Below are positions 1 to 9,633 of a stretch of DNA of 64,000 nucleotides, piece by piece. Each line of letters starts with the position of its first letter. Positions within the stretch are counted from its first letter, which is position 1. The stretch is from Sediminibacterium sp. TEGAF015 (GTDB lineage Bacteria > Bacteroidota > Bacteroidia > Chitinophagales > Chitinophagaceae): assembly GCF_025997995.1 (NCBI RefSeq), contig NZ_AP026683.1:558501-622500 (forward strand), given 5' to 3'. The notes beneath the pieces were generated by a model that saw only the letters and a program-made list of their open reading frames with translations, ran no database searches and was not told where the DNA came from. The translations under genes were made by a program, and so were the position numbers.

Positions 1-63
1 ACAGCTGATACCAAAGAAACCCTGATGCAATGGAGCCAGGATCCAGCAAACTGGGGAAAATAG
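1..63 (+). CDS. 3' end of an unidentified gene (partial)
   Basis: An open frame enters from the left edge and ends at a TAG at 61-63. Only the last 20 residues are visible, ending in the tripeptide WGK. They are hydrophilic and Trp-containing, which is too little to assign a family. The next gene begins 37 bases downstream on the same strand, so the two may be co-transcribed. Confidence 0.5.
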   Translation, partial: TADTKETLMQWSQDPANWGK

Positions 64-100
64 TTTGAATTTTCTTTTATATCTAATGAAAGAGCATAGT

Positions 101-505
101 ATGATTAAAAAAATCCTTTTGACAGGTGCTGTTTTTTTGTCCTTACAGGCCATTGCCCAGCAGCCCAAGCAGCAATGGGTAACCATAAAATCGGCCAATC
201 TGAAGTGTTGGGAATGCAAAGTTATTTTAGAAAAATACTTGGTACAGGCCAACCAAACTACCATGGAGTCTGGCCTTATTCAATGGAAAATCAATCTGTT
301 ACAAGGGGAAATTAAAGTTCAATATTGGCCAGATAGGGCTGATGAGTCTATGATCAAAGCGGCATTGAATAATGCGGGATTTGATGCCAATGAAGAAAAA
401 GCGGTGTCGGAATCTTATGCAAAATTACCTCCGATTTGTAAGAGAGCCGAAGAAGGTGGAGGTCCTAAACCACCTAAACCTTGTCATATTCCACCGGTGC
501 AATAA
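101..505 (+). CDS. secreted heavy-metal-associated (HMA)-like domain protein
   Basis: The 134-residue protein opens with a classic signal peptide (MIKK, then a hydrophobic run to AIAQ), so it is probably periplasmic. The mature part resembles an HMA/CopZ ferredoxin-like fold. It has a CWEC (CxxC) motif at the end of the first strand, followed by a helix, a strand and an 'AALNNAGFDA' stretch typical of the second HMA helix. A short tail carries two more cysteines in a Gly/Pro/Lys-rich segment. Upstream in-frame starts exist (TTG at 65, ATG at 86), but the ATG at 101 gives the cleanest signal peptide. Metal binding is inferred from CxxC alone. It could instead be a structural or redox relative, because the usual GMxC context is absent. 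Confidence 0.6.
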   Translation: MIKKILLTGAVFLSLQAIAQQPKQQWVTIKSANLKCWECKVILEKYLVQANQTTMESGLIQWKINLLQGEIKVQYWPDRADESMIKAALNNAGFDANEEKAVSESYAKLPPICKRAEEGGGPKPPKPCHIPPVQ

Positions 506-549
506 TACCTTGCAGACTGGTACAATAACGCAAGTTTTTTGCAATAAAC

Positions 550-999
550 TTATTTGAACAGGTTAAATTCCTGTCTTCCTTCATAGGTAAAGGGAAATGT
601 TCTGAAAATACCCCCTTTACCTATTTTTATATTTCCCTTTGCCTTGATGGTTAATTCCTTTTTGAACAATAGCTGAGCTGCATTTTTGTATAAGTTCTGC
701 ATATTGATATTGATGGAAGAAGGGAGAATGAATTCACTGTTTTTGGGAATCCGCATTAAAGTGTCTAATTGAAATTTGCCAAGATAAGTATTGTCTAAAT
801 ACACATCACTGTCTACTTTTTTTAAATCTAATCCAAATTTATTGGGGTTAAAGTACACCAGTTCAAAATTCAATTTGGACTGGTTAAAACCCAGTTGCTT
901 AAGTTCAATATTTTTGACCGTTCGGTATTCCAGTTCTTTGGGCGCGGCACAGCTAACAAAAACGAGGGTCAGCATCAGGTAGAGTGGGAGCAATTTCAA
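550..999 (-). CDS. LEA14-like (LEA type 2 domain) lipoprotein
   Basis: The 149-residue protein has an N-terminal lipoprotein signal with the lipobox FVSC at about residues 14-17. It is therefore probably anchored in the outer or inner membrane. The rest is beta-rich and matches the LEA_2 / water-stress family pattern: a 'NFELVYFNPNKFGLDLKKVDSDVYLDN' type segment, where Asn-Pro-Asn sits in the usual position, followed by alternating strands. The family is widespread in Bacteroidota and has no firmly established biochemical role. It converges on the HMA-like gene and reads away from the WbqC gene. The function is inferred only from the fold family. Confidence 0.65.
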   Translation of the reverse strand: MKLLPLYLMLTLVFVSCAAPKELEYRTVKNIELKQLGFNQSKLNFELVYFNPNKFGLDLKKVDSDVYLDNTYLGKFQLDTLMRIPKNSEFILPSSININMQNLYKNAAQLLFKKELTIKAKGNIKIGKGGIFRTFPFTYEGRQEFNLFK

Positions 1000-1258
1000 T
1001 GCAGTAAATTTTATTCGAAAATAGGTGATTTTCTCCCGGAAGCGAGTTAAAATTTTGTAACTTGTAGGCTAATGTATTTAGCAAAACAGGCGAAACCAGC
1101 CTTCTTTTTTTGTATTAAATAATTTAGTAAATAAAAAATTAATTAAAGCATTGAATATAAATAATTTATAAATTTTAATTGAATATAAAAATTTAGTTTA
1201 TTGAATCTGATTAGCCCTACTATTCCAGTAGTAGTATCCAACTTCAACAAAATAATAA

Positions 1259-1885
1259 ATGAGCATATTATTAATTGAATATCAATATTTTGGAACAGTT
1301 GATTATTATAAAACTTTGTTTCAGTTTTCAAATATAAAATTTGAAGAATATGAAAGCTATCAAAAAGGAAGTTTTCGAAACAGAACCCTTATTCCGGGGG
1401 CCAATGGAGTGATGAATTTATCTGTCCCCCTGCAAAAGGGGCGCGACCAGAAAGCACTTTTCAGAGAGATAAAAATTGACTACCGGGAAAAATGGATTGT
1501 TCAGCATATGAGGGCATTGGATGCCAGTTACAACCGGGCTCCCTTTTATGAATATTACCGGGATGGAATCCGGGAAATGCTGAGTCAAGAAGAAATGTAC
1601 CTGATGAGCTTGGACCGAAAACTGGTCGCATGGGTTTTAAAAATGCTGAAAGCGAAACCTGTAATTTCTGCAACAGACGAGTTTATTCATGTGGTAGAAC
1701 AGGATACGGTTGACGCCCGTAATACTATTTTGCCCAGCAAGAACCCGGATTGGGATCTGCCGGAATACGATCAGGTCTTTAAAGATAGAATTGGCTTTAA
1801 ACCCCATATGAGCATATTAGATTTACTTTTTTGTAATGGTCCAGCTTCTGCTGGTCTATTGAAAAGCAGCAATAGCCGATTTTAA
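1259..1885 (+). CDS. WbqC-like family protein
   Basis: The 208-residue protein matches the WbqC family, which starts with an 'IEYQYFGTVDYY' motif (residues 6-17) and continues with a conserved 'NRTLIPGANGVMNLSVPL' strand-turn and a 'WIVQHMRALDASYNRAPFYEYY' helix. WbqC proteins are often found in polysaccharide or LPS clusters, and their reaction has not been settled. No polysaccharide genes are adjacent here, so the context does not sharpen the call. The ATG at 1259 lies at the end of a very AT-rich 259-bp intergenic stretch, which presumably carries its promoter. A giant adhesin gene starts 80 bases after its stop. Confidence 0.8.
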   Translation: MSILLIEYQYFGTVDYYKTLFQFSNIKFEEYESYQKGSFRNRTLIPGANGVMNLSVPLQKGRDQKALFREIKIDYREKWIVQHMRALDASYNRAPFYEYYRDGIREMLSQEEMYLMSLDRKLVAWVLKMLKAKPVISATDEFIHVVEQDTVDARNTILPSKNPDWDLPEYDQVFKDRIGFKPHMSILDLLFCNGPASAGLLKSSNSRF

Positions 1886-1964
1886 TAGCTCTTGTTTTTA
1901 GAATTTGCCTTTATTGGAGTATTATTGTTACTCAATTGCTGAATGGAGAAAGCCCCCCGAACTG

Positions 1965-4900
1965 ATGAAGAAATTTTGTTTTCTAGCTTTACTAATTTTA
2001 CTCGTTTTTAACGGATTAAATGCGCAAGACTTTTCGAACAGAGGTAAAGACTTTTGGTTGGCTTATCCAGCCCATATAGATAATACCAATTCCAGAATGG
2101 CTTTGTACATTTCCTCCACTGAAAATACCAATGGGGTAGTTGAGCTGGATGGACGAACTATTCCTTTTTCCGTTACTGCTAATCAGGCGACTACAGTCCA
2201 GATTTCTCCGGCATTTTATTTGGTATATAATGCACAGGCTGAAGGAACCAATACAGGTAAGGGGATACACGTTACTTCAGAGAAGCCAATTGTTTTATAT
2301 GCCCACATTCTAAATGCAGCCCGATCTGGTTCAACACTTGTTTTTCCAACGAATGTGTTGGGTAAAGAATATGTTTCTTTAAACTTTACTCAGATTACGA
2401 ATCAGGGTAGAAGTCAGATTACGGTTGTTGCAACTGAAGACAATACAACGGTTGAGTTAAATTTAAAAGCCAATAGTTCCGGAATCCCAATTCGTACTGC
2501 CGGACAGGCATATACGGTTTCCCTCAATAAAGGTGATGTATATCAGGTTCAGTCTATTTCAGATTTAACAGGATCTACCATACGAAGTATCTCAACAACC
2601 GGGTCAACTTGTAAGCCGATTGCAGTTTTTACCGGATCCTCCTGGACGGGATTTTGTAATTCTAGCGTTACCAGTACTAATGGGGGCGACAATTTATTTC
2701 AACAGGTATTCCCATCCAATGCCTGGGGGAGAAATTATATTACAGCACCCTTTGCAAGAAAGCAGGGCGATTTATACAGGATTATCGTAAAAGACCCTAC
2801 TACGGTTGTTACCGTTAATGGGGCTCAGTTAAACACGGGTTCATTGAAACAAAATAGTTACTATGACCTAAATAGTGCTCAGGCTAATATCATTACTTCA
2901 GACAAACCAATACTAGTTGTTCAGTACATGACTTCTATGAGTTGTGATGCGGGGAATATTGGTGACCCTGAAATTATTACCATTAATCCTTTGGAGCAAA
3001 CCATCAATAATGTGAGTGTTATATCTGCCAGAAGAGATTTAACTCCACCGGCTACCAATATTACTGTTCATTATCTGAATGTTATTATGAAGACGGCCAA
3101 TACAGCTAGTCTTAAGATTGACGGAGCAGCTCCCGCATCTAATTGGATTCCTATACCCAATTCTGATTACTCCTATTTAAGAGAAGATGTAACCAACAGT
3201 ACGCTAAATAATCCCAGTCATAATATTAAGGCGGACAGTGGCTTTATTGCCATTGCTTATGGCATGGGGAATGTAGAAAGTTATGGTTACAATGCGGGCA
3301 CCAATATTGTAGATTTAAATCCACCGGTAACTATTCAGAATCAGTTTCCTCGACTGGCTACCGTGAATTATTCAGCAACCTGTGTTGGAACAAGCTTCTC
3401 TATCAAACTGGCTCTTAGTTATCAGCCAACAAAGATTGTTTTGGATTTTACAAATGCCAGTAGCTTGAACGGGCCTCCGACATTAACCTATAATCCAACC
3501 AATTTCGATTCAACGTATACATCCAACGGTAAAACTTATTATGTTTATCAAATACCTCAGTCTTATACATTCACTGCGGCTGGTACCTATCCGGTAAAAT
3601 TTACCACAACATCTTTGTCTCCACAATCAGATGGCTGTAGTAATACCAATGAGCAGGAAATTACTGATAACATTGTAGTAGGGGATGCCCCTCAAGCAAA
3701 GTTCAGTATCGCAACTATAGATACAGGTTGTGTTACAGCTCCTATTCAATTAACAGATCAATCAACGGGGTCAGGTAGAGCCATCGTTTCTTGGAACTGG
3801 GAGTTTGGGGATGGAACTACTTCTACAGATAAAAATCCTGTCAAAACTTTTGCAGCTGCAGGTAACTATACGGTGAAGCTTTCTGCCATTTCTGATTTTG
3901 GTTGTGTGGCTTCTGAAAATATTTCCCTCAATTTATCCAATAAGCCACTGGCTAAATTTACTGTACCTGCAGTAACCTGCGAAAACAGTAATATTGTATT
4001 TACAGATGCTTCCACTATTACTGCAGGTGTTGCCAATAACAACATTGCACAATGGAAATGGAACCTGGACAATGGGGCAGGAGTGGTTACACAAAATACC
4101 AATGCGGCTCAATCGTACACGTATCCAAACTGGGGGGCTAAAAATGTATACTTAAATGTTGTCAGCAATACTGGTTGTGTTAGTGATACCTTCCGATTGC
4201 CGGGTGGTTTTAATGCAAATCCTTTACCAGTAGTTGGTTTTGTTCTACCTGAAGTTTGTCTGAACGATGCTACTGCTACTTTTACAGATACTTCCAAAAT
4301 TGCCGATGGATCTGAAGTTGGATTTAGTTATCTCTGGAAGTTTGATGATGGTGTTTCTACTGTGCCTGCCGATAAACGACCTGTTCCATTAACTACCACA
4401 ACTAATAACAAAACGGTTTCTCCAAGTTATAAGTGGTATGGTAATTATACGGTTTCCTTACAAGTAACTTCTAATCGTGGCTGTGTATCAACTGATAGTA
4501 AGTCATTTACAGTGAACGGAAGTACACCTGTTCCCAAATTTGAAGTGGCCAATTTGCTTAATGGCATTCCTTTATGTACCAACGATTCTATCAAAATCAT
4601 CAATCAAAGTACGGTTGATTTTGGAGATGTTACCAAGCTGGAAGTGTATTGGGATTTTACAGGCGCACCTGCTACAGTAGTTACAGATCAAACTCCTGCT
4701 TTTAGCAAACAATACGCCATCAGATATGGCATACCAACCACTAATTCTACACCAGCAACCAAGAATTATGCTGTAATGATCAAAGCATATTCTGGTCAAT
4801 CAGAATCTTGTTCCAGAACCCTCACAAAGATTGTTCCGGTAACTTATGCGCCTGCAGTCAGCTTTGCTGATATCAGAGATATCTGCTACGATGCAACACC

Positions 4901-6377
4901 AAGGCTTATTACACAGGGGTCCTTTATTTCTGCATTGCCTGTTACTTCCACTTATTCAGGTAAGGGAATCAGTGCTACTGGTTTGTTAAATCCAGTAACA
5001 ACTGGCGTTGGTAATGACACATTAAAGTATTTGGTACAAAATAATGCAGGTTGTAAAGACTCTGCATTTCAGCCTATCACTGTCTGGCCTTCACCTGTTG
5101 CCAAATGGGGGATTGCAGATCCGGCTTGCGAGAAAAACAACTTAATATTCACAGATAGTTCTGTTGCTAATTTCAGCAATATTGTTACCTGGAACTGGAA
5201 TTTTGGAGACGGTCAAAATAGTTCAAGAACCAATAACATTCCGTTCTCGCATGTTTTTGCCGCAGCTCAATCCTATACTGCCTCACTGCAGGTAGTTACG
5301 GATAGTGGTTGCGTAAGTGCAGCCAATCAGCAAATTATTCGGGTGAATCATTTGCCTAAACCTGCTTTTAGTTTGCCGGAAATTTGTTTGCCCGATGGGA
5401 GGGGTAAGTTCCTGAATCAGAGCACCATTGCAGATGGATCAGAAGCATTGTTCAGTTATGCTTGGAATTTTGGAGATCCCAATGATCCAAGCTCTTCCGC
5501 ACTTAAAGAACCTACACATAAATATACCACAACAGGGAATAAAACAGTTCGCTTAACCATTACTACCAAAGATGGCTGTGTGGATTCTTTATCGCAAACA
5601 CTAAGTACAATTTATCCATGGCCAAAAGCCAATTTAGTAGCTTCTGCAACAGAAGTTTGTCGCGGCGATCTGATTCAGTTCAGTGATCAGGGTAATGACT
5701 TTACAAGTGCTCCTGTAAGGTGGGAATGGAATTTAGGCGGTTTAGATCGATCCACTTTACAAAACCCTTCAAAGGCATTTACAGATTCAGGAAGCTTTAC
5801 CGTTAATTATTATTTTTATAATGCGCAGGGTTGTGTTAGTGATACGGTGAGCAAGGTAATTACGGTACATCCTTATCCGGTGCTGGAACTAGGGCCGAAT
5901 CTTGTAGTACTGGAAGGGGGAACCAAAGCGCTGAAGCCTGAATTTGTTTACGGTACTAATTTACAGTATCAATGGTCTCCGGCAGCCTATTTAAATAGTA
6001 CAACTGACTCAGTTCCTAAAACAACACCTTTGAGTGATATCACTTATAAATTGGATATTACAGGTATTGGTGGCTGTTCTGTTTCTGATACGGTATTTGT
6101 GAAATTGTTGTTAGCGCCGATTATACCCAATGCATTTTCACCCAATGGGGATGGTTTTCATGACAGATGGAGAATTCAATACTTGGAAAGTTATCCAGGC
6201 GCAACCGTTGATGTATATGACAGATACGGTGGATTGGTATACAGTAGTATAGAGTATGCAGTGGATTGGGATGGTACTCGCAATGGGAAGCCATTGCCAA
6301 TTGGAACATATTACTATATCATTAATCCAAAGAACGGTAGAAAAATCATTACAGGTTCTGTAACAATTATCAGATAA
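1965..6377 (+). CDS. giant PKD-repeat adhesin with T9SS type B sorting domain
   Basis: The 1470-residue protein is predicted to be exported by Sec and then moved to the surface by T9SS. Residues 1-20 form the signal peptide (MKKFCFLA... to NAQ). About residues 25-460 resemble the IgGFc-binding N-terminal domain (GKDFWLAYPAH, 'GKGIHVTSEKPIVLYA', 'SDKPILVVQYM'). Several PKD-type Ig-like domains follow, with cores near residues 610 (WNWEFGDG), 700 (WKWNLDNG), 788 (YLWKFDDG), 1075 (WNWNFGDG), 1165 (YAWNFGD) and 1252 (WEWNLGG). The last ~85 residues are the gliding-motility/type B C-terminal domain (FSPNGDGFHD... ending VTIIR). The start at 1965 was chosen over an upstream start because it begins the signal peptide. 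The next gene, a PorP/SprF homologue, follows after one base. Adhesion or matrix binding is inferred. Confidence 0.85.
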   Translation: MKKFCFLALLILLVFNGLNAQDFSNRGKDFWLAYPAHIDNTNSRMALYISSTENTNGVVELDGRTIPFSVTANQATTVQISPAFYLVYNAQAEGTNTGKGIHVTSEKPIVLYAHILNAARSGSTLVFPTNVLGKEYVSLNFTQITNQGRSQITVVATEDNTTVELNLKANSSGIPIRTAGQAYTVSLNKGDVYQVQSISDLTGSTIRSISTTGSTCKPIAVFTGSSWTGFCNSSVTSTNGGDNLFQQVFPSNAWGRNYITAPFARKQGDLYRIIVKDPTTVVTVNGAQLNTGSLKQNSYYDLNSAQANIITSDKPILVVQYMTSMSCDAGNIGDPEIITINPLEQTINNVSVISARRDLTPPATNITVHYLNVIMKTANTASLKIDGAAPASNWIPIPNSDYSYLREDVTNSTLNNPSHNIKADSGFIAIAYGMGNVESYGYNAGTNIVDLNPPVTIQNQFPRLATVNYSATCVGTSFSIKLALSYQPTKIVLDFTNASSLNGPPTLTYNPTNFDSTYTSNGKTYYVYQIPQSYTFTAAGTYPVKFTTTSLSPQSDGCSNTNEQEITDNIVVGDAPQAKFSIATIDTGCVTAPIQLTDQSTGSGRAIVSWNWEFGDGTTSTDKNPVKTFAAAGNYTVKLSAISDFGCVASENISLNLSNKPLAKFTVPAVTCENSNIVFTDASTITAGVANNNIAQWKWNLDNGAGVVTQNTNAAQSYTYPNWGAKNVYLNVVSNTGCVSDTFRLPGGFNANPLPVVGFVLPEVCLNDATATFTDTSKIADGSEVGFSYLWKFDDGVSTVPADKRPVPLTTTTNNKTVSPSYKWYGNYTVSLQVTSNRGCVSTDSKSFTVNGSTPVPKFEVANLLNGIPLCTNDSIKIINQSTVDFGDVTKLEVYWDFTGAPATVVTDQTPAFSKQYAIRYGIPTTNSTPATKNYAVMIKAYSGQSESCSRTLTKIVPVTYAPAVSFADIRDICYDATPRLITQGSFISALPVTSTYSGKGISATGLLNPVTTGVGNDTLKYLVQNNAGCKDSAFQPITVWPSPVAKWGIADPACEKNNLIFTDSSVANFSNIVTWNWNFGDGQNSSRTNNIPFSHVFAAAQSYTASLQVVTDSGCVSAANQQIIRVNHLPKPAFSLPEICLPDGRGKFLNQSTIADGSEALFSYAWNFGDPNDPSSSALKEPTHKYTTTGNKTVRLTITTKDGCVDSLSQTLSTIYPWPKANLVASATEVCRGDLIQFSDQGNDFTSAPVRWEWNLGGLDRSTLQNPSKAFTDSGSFTVNYYFYNAQGCVSDTVSKVITVHPYPVLELGPNLVVLEGGTKALKPEFVYGTNLQYQWSPAAYLNSTTDSVPKTTPLSDITYKLDITGIGGCSVSDTVFVKLLLAPIIPNAFSPNGDGFHDRWRIQYLESYPGATVDVYDRYGGLVYSSIEYAVDWDGTRNGKPLPIGTYYYIINPKNGRKIITGSVTIIR

Positions 6378-6378
6378 A

Positions 6379-7404
6379 ATGAGGCAAAAGGGATTTCTTT
6401 TTTTAGTGGGATTAGGATTGGCGCTGGTGGCGAGCGCTCAGCAACGCCCTTATTACACCCAGTATATCATGAATAACTTCATGATTAATCCAGCTGTGGC
6501 CGGTATTGAAAATTATTGGGATGTTAAAGCCAGTCATCGTATGCAATGGGTGGGGTTACAGGATGCACCGGTAACCACGTATCTTTCCATGCACGGTCCT
6601 CTGAAAAAAGATCCTTACGGATCCGCTTCTGCTACTGGTTTTCGGGCTAATGGTATGAACCCAAGGGGGGAAGCTTACTGGAGAGATTACCAAGCAGCGC
6701 CAGCACATCATGGAGTAGGTTTTACCATCCTAAATGATAAAACAGGACCACTGAATCGTTTTGCTGCGTATGGAACCTATAGTTATCATATTGGCTTGTC
6801 TCCAACAACCAATTTATCTGCAGGTGTTTCGGCAGGAATTACCAATATGAGTCTGGATGCTGCTAAACTAAATTTTGGGAATACAACCGTTGATCCAGCT
6901 GTGGCTTCCAGTGGGGTAATTAATCGCATTAAACCGGATATCAGTGCAGGACTTTGGTTGTATTCCAAGGATTATTTTATAGGTTTAGCAGCGCAGCAAA
7001 TTATTCCTCAGAATATTGCATTCTCCGATAATACGGTTTCCCTAACCAAAGGGAAACTGGTACCGCATTTATTTTTGAGTGCAGGATATAGAATTCCTGT
7101 ATCAGAAGATTTTACTTTACTGCCATCCGCTTTAATCAGATACATAAGTCCTTTGCCTTTAGGGTTTGATATCAATGCCAAGTTACAATACCAGGATCTT
7201 CTATGGGCGGGTACTTCCTATCGTTATAAAGATGGATTCGCTGCTATGGTGGGAATTAATATCAGCAATACTTTTAACATTGGTTACTCTTATGATATTC
7301 AGACTTCCCGTTTGAATACCATAAGCAAAGGTACACACGAAATACTCTTTGGATTTTTATTGGGCAATCGTTTTGGCGACTGGTGTCCCACTAAACTTTG
7401 GTAG
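6379..7404 (+). CDS. PorP/SprF family T9SS outer-membrane protein
   Basis: The 341-residue protein has a signal peptide (MRQKGFLFLVG... ASAQ) and the family signature directly after it: QRPYYTQYIMNNFMINPAVAGIENYWD-type sequence with the conserved 'YMNNxxxINPAxAG' core. The rest alternates hydrophobic strands as expected for an outer-membrane barrel. PorP/SprF proteins hold or help secrete a partner carrying a type B sorting domain, and the partner gene is usually adjacent. Here the giant PKD protein lies one base upstream, so the pair almost certainly forms a two-gene operon. The Cys near the C-terminus (DWCPTKLW) is unusual to my eye and of unknown significance. Confidence 0.9.
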   Translation: MRQKGFLFLVGLGLALVASAQQRPYYTQYIMNNFMINPAVAGIENYWDVKASHRMQWVGLQDAPVTTYLSMHGPLKKDPYGSASATGFRANGMNPRGEAYWRDYQAAPAHHGVGFTILNDKTGPLNRFAAYGTYSYHIGLSPTTNLSAGVSAGITNMSLDAAKLNFGNTTVDPAVASSGVINRIKPDISAGLWLYSKDYFIGLAAQQIIPQNIAFSDNTVSLTKGKLVPHLFLSAGYRIPVSEDFTLLPSALIRYISPLPLGFDINAKLQYQDLLWAGTSYRYKDGFAAMVGINISNTFNIGYSYDIQTSRLNTISKGTHEILFGFLLGNRFGDWCPTKLW

Positions 7405-7434
7405 GTAATCAATCTTATTCCGCGGTATTTAGGT

Positions 7435-7923
7435 TTATAATTTTCTAAGCATCCAAATATCACAACCGTTATGTCCTGAATTTCCCATGGGGCCTTGTAA
7501 ATAGTGGAAGCCAAATTGCTCGTATACTTTTACTGCCTTGTTCAACTCTGGCATGGTTTCCAGGTATACTTCTTCATATCCTGCTTCTTTTGCGGCCGCT
7601 AATACATAATCAATCATTTTTCTTCCCAGGCCCATGCCACGCACAGTTGCATTCAAATACATTTTGACCAGTTCACAGGTGGATGCTGGTAGTCCCTCAG
7701 TAGGGAAGTAGCCCGCACCTCCAACAATCACCCCGTCTTTTTCTGCAATGAAATACCCGCTTTTAGGAGTAGAAGTAAATAATTCAAAAAGATGATCTGT
7801 GGTATCATCATAAAAAACAGTTCCGGGTTTGTTGGCTCCAAACTCAGTTAATGCAGTACGAATAATATGGGCAATAGCTGCATTGTCCGATGGCTGTATG
7901 GGTCTAATATTGATTGCATCCAT
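7435..7923 (-). CDS. GNAT family N-acetyltransferase
   Basis: The 162-residue protein has the GNAT fold order. An N-terminal 'IRPIQPSDNAAIAHIIR' strand-helix is followed by 'IVGGAGYFP' strands and the acetyl-CoA pyrophosphate-binding loop 'VRGMGLGRKMIDYVL' (R/Q-x-x-G-x-G/A pattern). It ends with 'YLETMPELNKAVKVYEQFGF'. The Q/R-GxG loop plus the 'A.k.YeqfGF' helix are diagnostic for the superfamily, but the substrate cannot be told. The gene follows pgi on the same strand after a one-base gap, so it is probably translated from the same transcript. Its 3' end faces the porP gene without an obvious terminator. Confidence 0.85.
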   Translation of the reverse strand: MDAINIRPIQPSDNAAIAHIIRTALTEFGANKPGTVFYDDTTDHLFELFTSTPKSGYFIAEKDGVIVGGAGYFPTEGLPASTCELVKMYLNATVRGMGLGRKMIDYVLAAAKEAGYEEVYLETMPELNKAVKVYEQFGFHYLQGPMGNSGHNGCDIWMLRKL

Positions 7924-7924
7924 A

Positions 7925-9592
7925 TTAAGCCTCCTGATTTTTTCTGAAATTCTTAAAGCTATTAATCAAACCATTGGTTGAGGAATCATGACTGCTAACC
8001 GTTTCGTCACTGGTTAGTTCGGGTAAAATTTTATTTGCTAATTCTTTACCTAATTCTACCCCCCATTGATCATAGCTGAAAATATTCCAGATAACTCCTT
8101 GTACAAATATTTTGTGCTCGTATAAGGCAATCAGCATTCCTAGTGTAGATGGATCAATCTGCTTTACCAGAATAGAGTTAGTGGGTTTGTTTCCAGCAAA
8201 TACTTTAAATGGACTGAGTTTTTTTATATCCTCGTCTTTTTTATCTGCTTTCATCAATTCTACTTTCACTTCGTTTTCAGACTTGCCATTCATTAAGGCT
8301 TCTGTCTGTGCAAAGAAGTTGGATAATAGTTTTACATGATGGTCCCCAATAGGGTTATGAGAAATAGCAGGTGCAATAAAATCGCAGGGGATTAATGGAG
8401 TGCCCTGATGAATTAATTGATAAAAAGCATGTTGTCCATTGGTGCCGGGTTCACCCCATATAATAGGACCTGTAGCATAATTCACGGGATTCCCGTTACG
8501 ATCTGTACTCTTTCCATTGCTTTCCATATTTCCTTGCTGAAAATAGGCCGCAAAACGATGCATGTACTGATCGTAAGGTAAAATGGCTTCACTTTGTGCG
8601 CCAAAGAAATTCGTATACCAGATACCCAGCAATGCCATGATTACCGGAATATTCTGCTGAAATTTCTCTGTTTTGAAATGCTCGTCTGCTCTATGAGCAC
8701 CTTTTAACAAAGTTTCAAAATGATTGTATCCAATAGTTAAGGCTATAGATAAACCTATAGCGCTCCATAAAGAATATCTTCCACCCACCCAGTCCCAAAA
8801 CTCGAACATATTGTTCTTGTCAATTCCAAAAGCTGTGACCGCTTTTTCATTGGTACTTAATGCCACAAAATGTTTGGCAATATAAGCTTCGTCCTTTGCG
8901 TGCTCGAGAAACCAGTTTCTGGCCGTAAAGGCATTGGTCATGGTTTCTTGAGTTGTGAAAGTTTTAGAGGCAACCAGGAAAAGGGTTTCTTCAGGGTTTA
9001 CTTTTTTTAAAGTCTCAACAATATGGGTACCATCCACATTACTTACAAAATAGGAGTGGATGCCTTCAACCCAGTAAGGTTTCAAGGCTTCTGTCACCAT
9101 TACAGGACCTAAATCGCTTCCGCCAATACCAATGTTTACTATGTATTTGATGGCTTTGCCCGTGTATCCTTTCCAGGTTTTATTATGGATCTGTTCACAA
9201 AAAGCAGCCATTTGCTGCTGTACTTTTTTTATTTTGGGCATGATGTCTTTGCCATCCACCAAAATAGGGGTGTCCGAAAAATTGCGTAATGCTGTATGCA
9301 ATACAGATCGGTTTTCGGTCTCATTAATTTTTATACCAGCAAACTGATCTCTTATTGCATCGCTCAACTGACATTCTTCTGCCAATTGAAACAGCAATTG
9401 CATCGTTTTGGGATTGATGATATTTTTAGAAAAGTCAAAAACCAATTGGTCTAAACAAAGGGAAAAGTGTTGAAACCTTTCTGGATCTGCAGCAAAAAGA
9501 TCTTTCATATGCTTTCTGCTCATCTCATCGTCGTAATGCTTCTTTAATAAAAACCAGGCTTGTGTACTCGTAGGATTAATTCTTGGTAGCAT
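7925..9592 (-). CDS. pgi: glucose-6-phosphate isomerase
   Basis: The 555-residue protein is full length for the large (about 550-residue) PGI type. It interconverts glucose 6-phosphate and fructose 6-phosphate in glycolysis and gluconeogenesis in the cytoplasm. Recognised signatures include '[11 protein letters not shown]' (sugar-phosphate-binding SIS region), '[14 protein letters not shown]', '[16 protein letters not shown]' and the PGI signature '[19 protein letters not shown]' with its catalytic Glu/His region. The gene is upstream of a GNAT gene (one-base gap) and downstream of threonine aldolase. A TAACTTTG -7-like box lies just upstream, suggesting that it has its own promoter. Confidence 0.97.
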   Translation of the reverse strand: MLPRINPTSTQAWFLLKKHYDDEMSRKHMKDLFAADPERFQHFSLCLDQLVFDFSKNIINPKTMQLLFQLAEECQLSDAIRDQFAGIKINETENRSVLHTALRNFSDTPILVDGKDIMPKIKKVQQQMAAFCEQIHNKTWKGYTGKAIKYIVNIGIGGSDLGPVMVTEALKPYWVEGIHSYFVSNVDGTHIVETLKKVNPEETLFLVASKTFTTQETMTNAFTARNWFLEHAKDEAYIAKHFVALSTNEKAVTAFGIDKNNMFEFWDWVGGRYSLWSAIGLSIALTIGYNHFETLLKGAHRADEHFKTEKFQQNIPVIMALLGIWYTNFFGAQSEAILPYDQYMHRFAAYFQQGNMESNGKSTDRNGNPVNYATGPIIWGEPGTNGQHAFYQLIHQGTPLIPCDFIAPAISHNPIGDHHVKLLSNFFAQTEALMNGKSENEVKVELMKADKKDEDIKKLSPFKVFAGNKPTNSILVKQIDPSTLGMLIALYEHKIFVQGVIWNIFSYDQWGVELGKELANKILPELTSDETVSSHDSSTNGLINSFKNFRKNQEA

Positions 9593-9624
9593 ATTCTATT
9601 ATCTGCAGTTCAATTTTGAGTCGT

Positions 9625-9632
9625 CAAAGTTA
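9625..9632 (-). promoter_or_regulatory. candidate -7 box for pgi
   Basis: On the minus strand the sequence reads TAACTTTG, a full match to the Bacteroidota -7 consensus TAnnTTTG. It lies 33 bases upstream of the pgi ATG, in the gap after the threonine aldolase gene. No clear TTTG -33 partner was found at 19-21 bases, so this is a motif match only. Confidence 0.35.
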
Positions 9633-9633
9633 T

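Noticed and set aside
1143-1331. Minus-strand ORF of 62 codons in the AT-rich gap before the WbqC gene
   Set aside because: The sequence is AT-driven low complexity (many Ile/Leu/Asn), overlaps the WbqC start and resembles no family.
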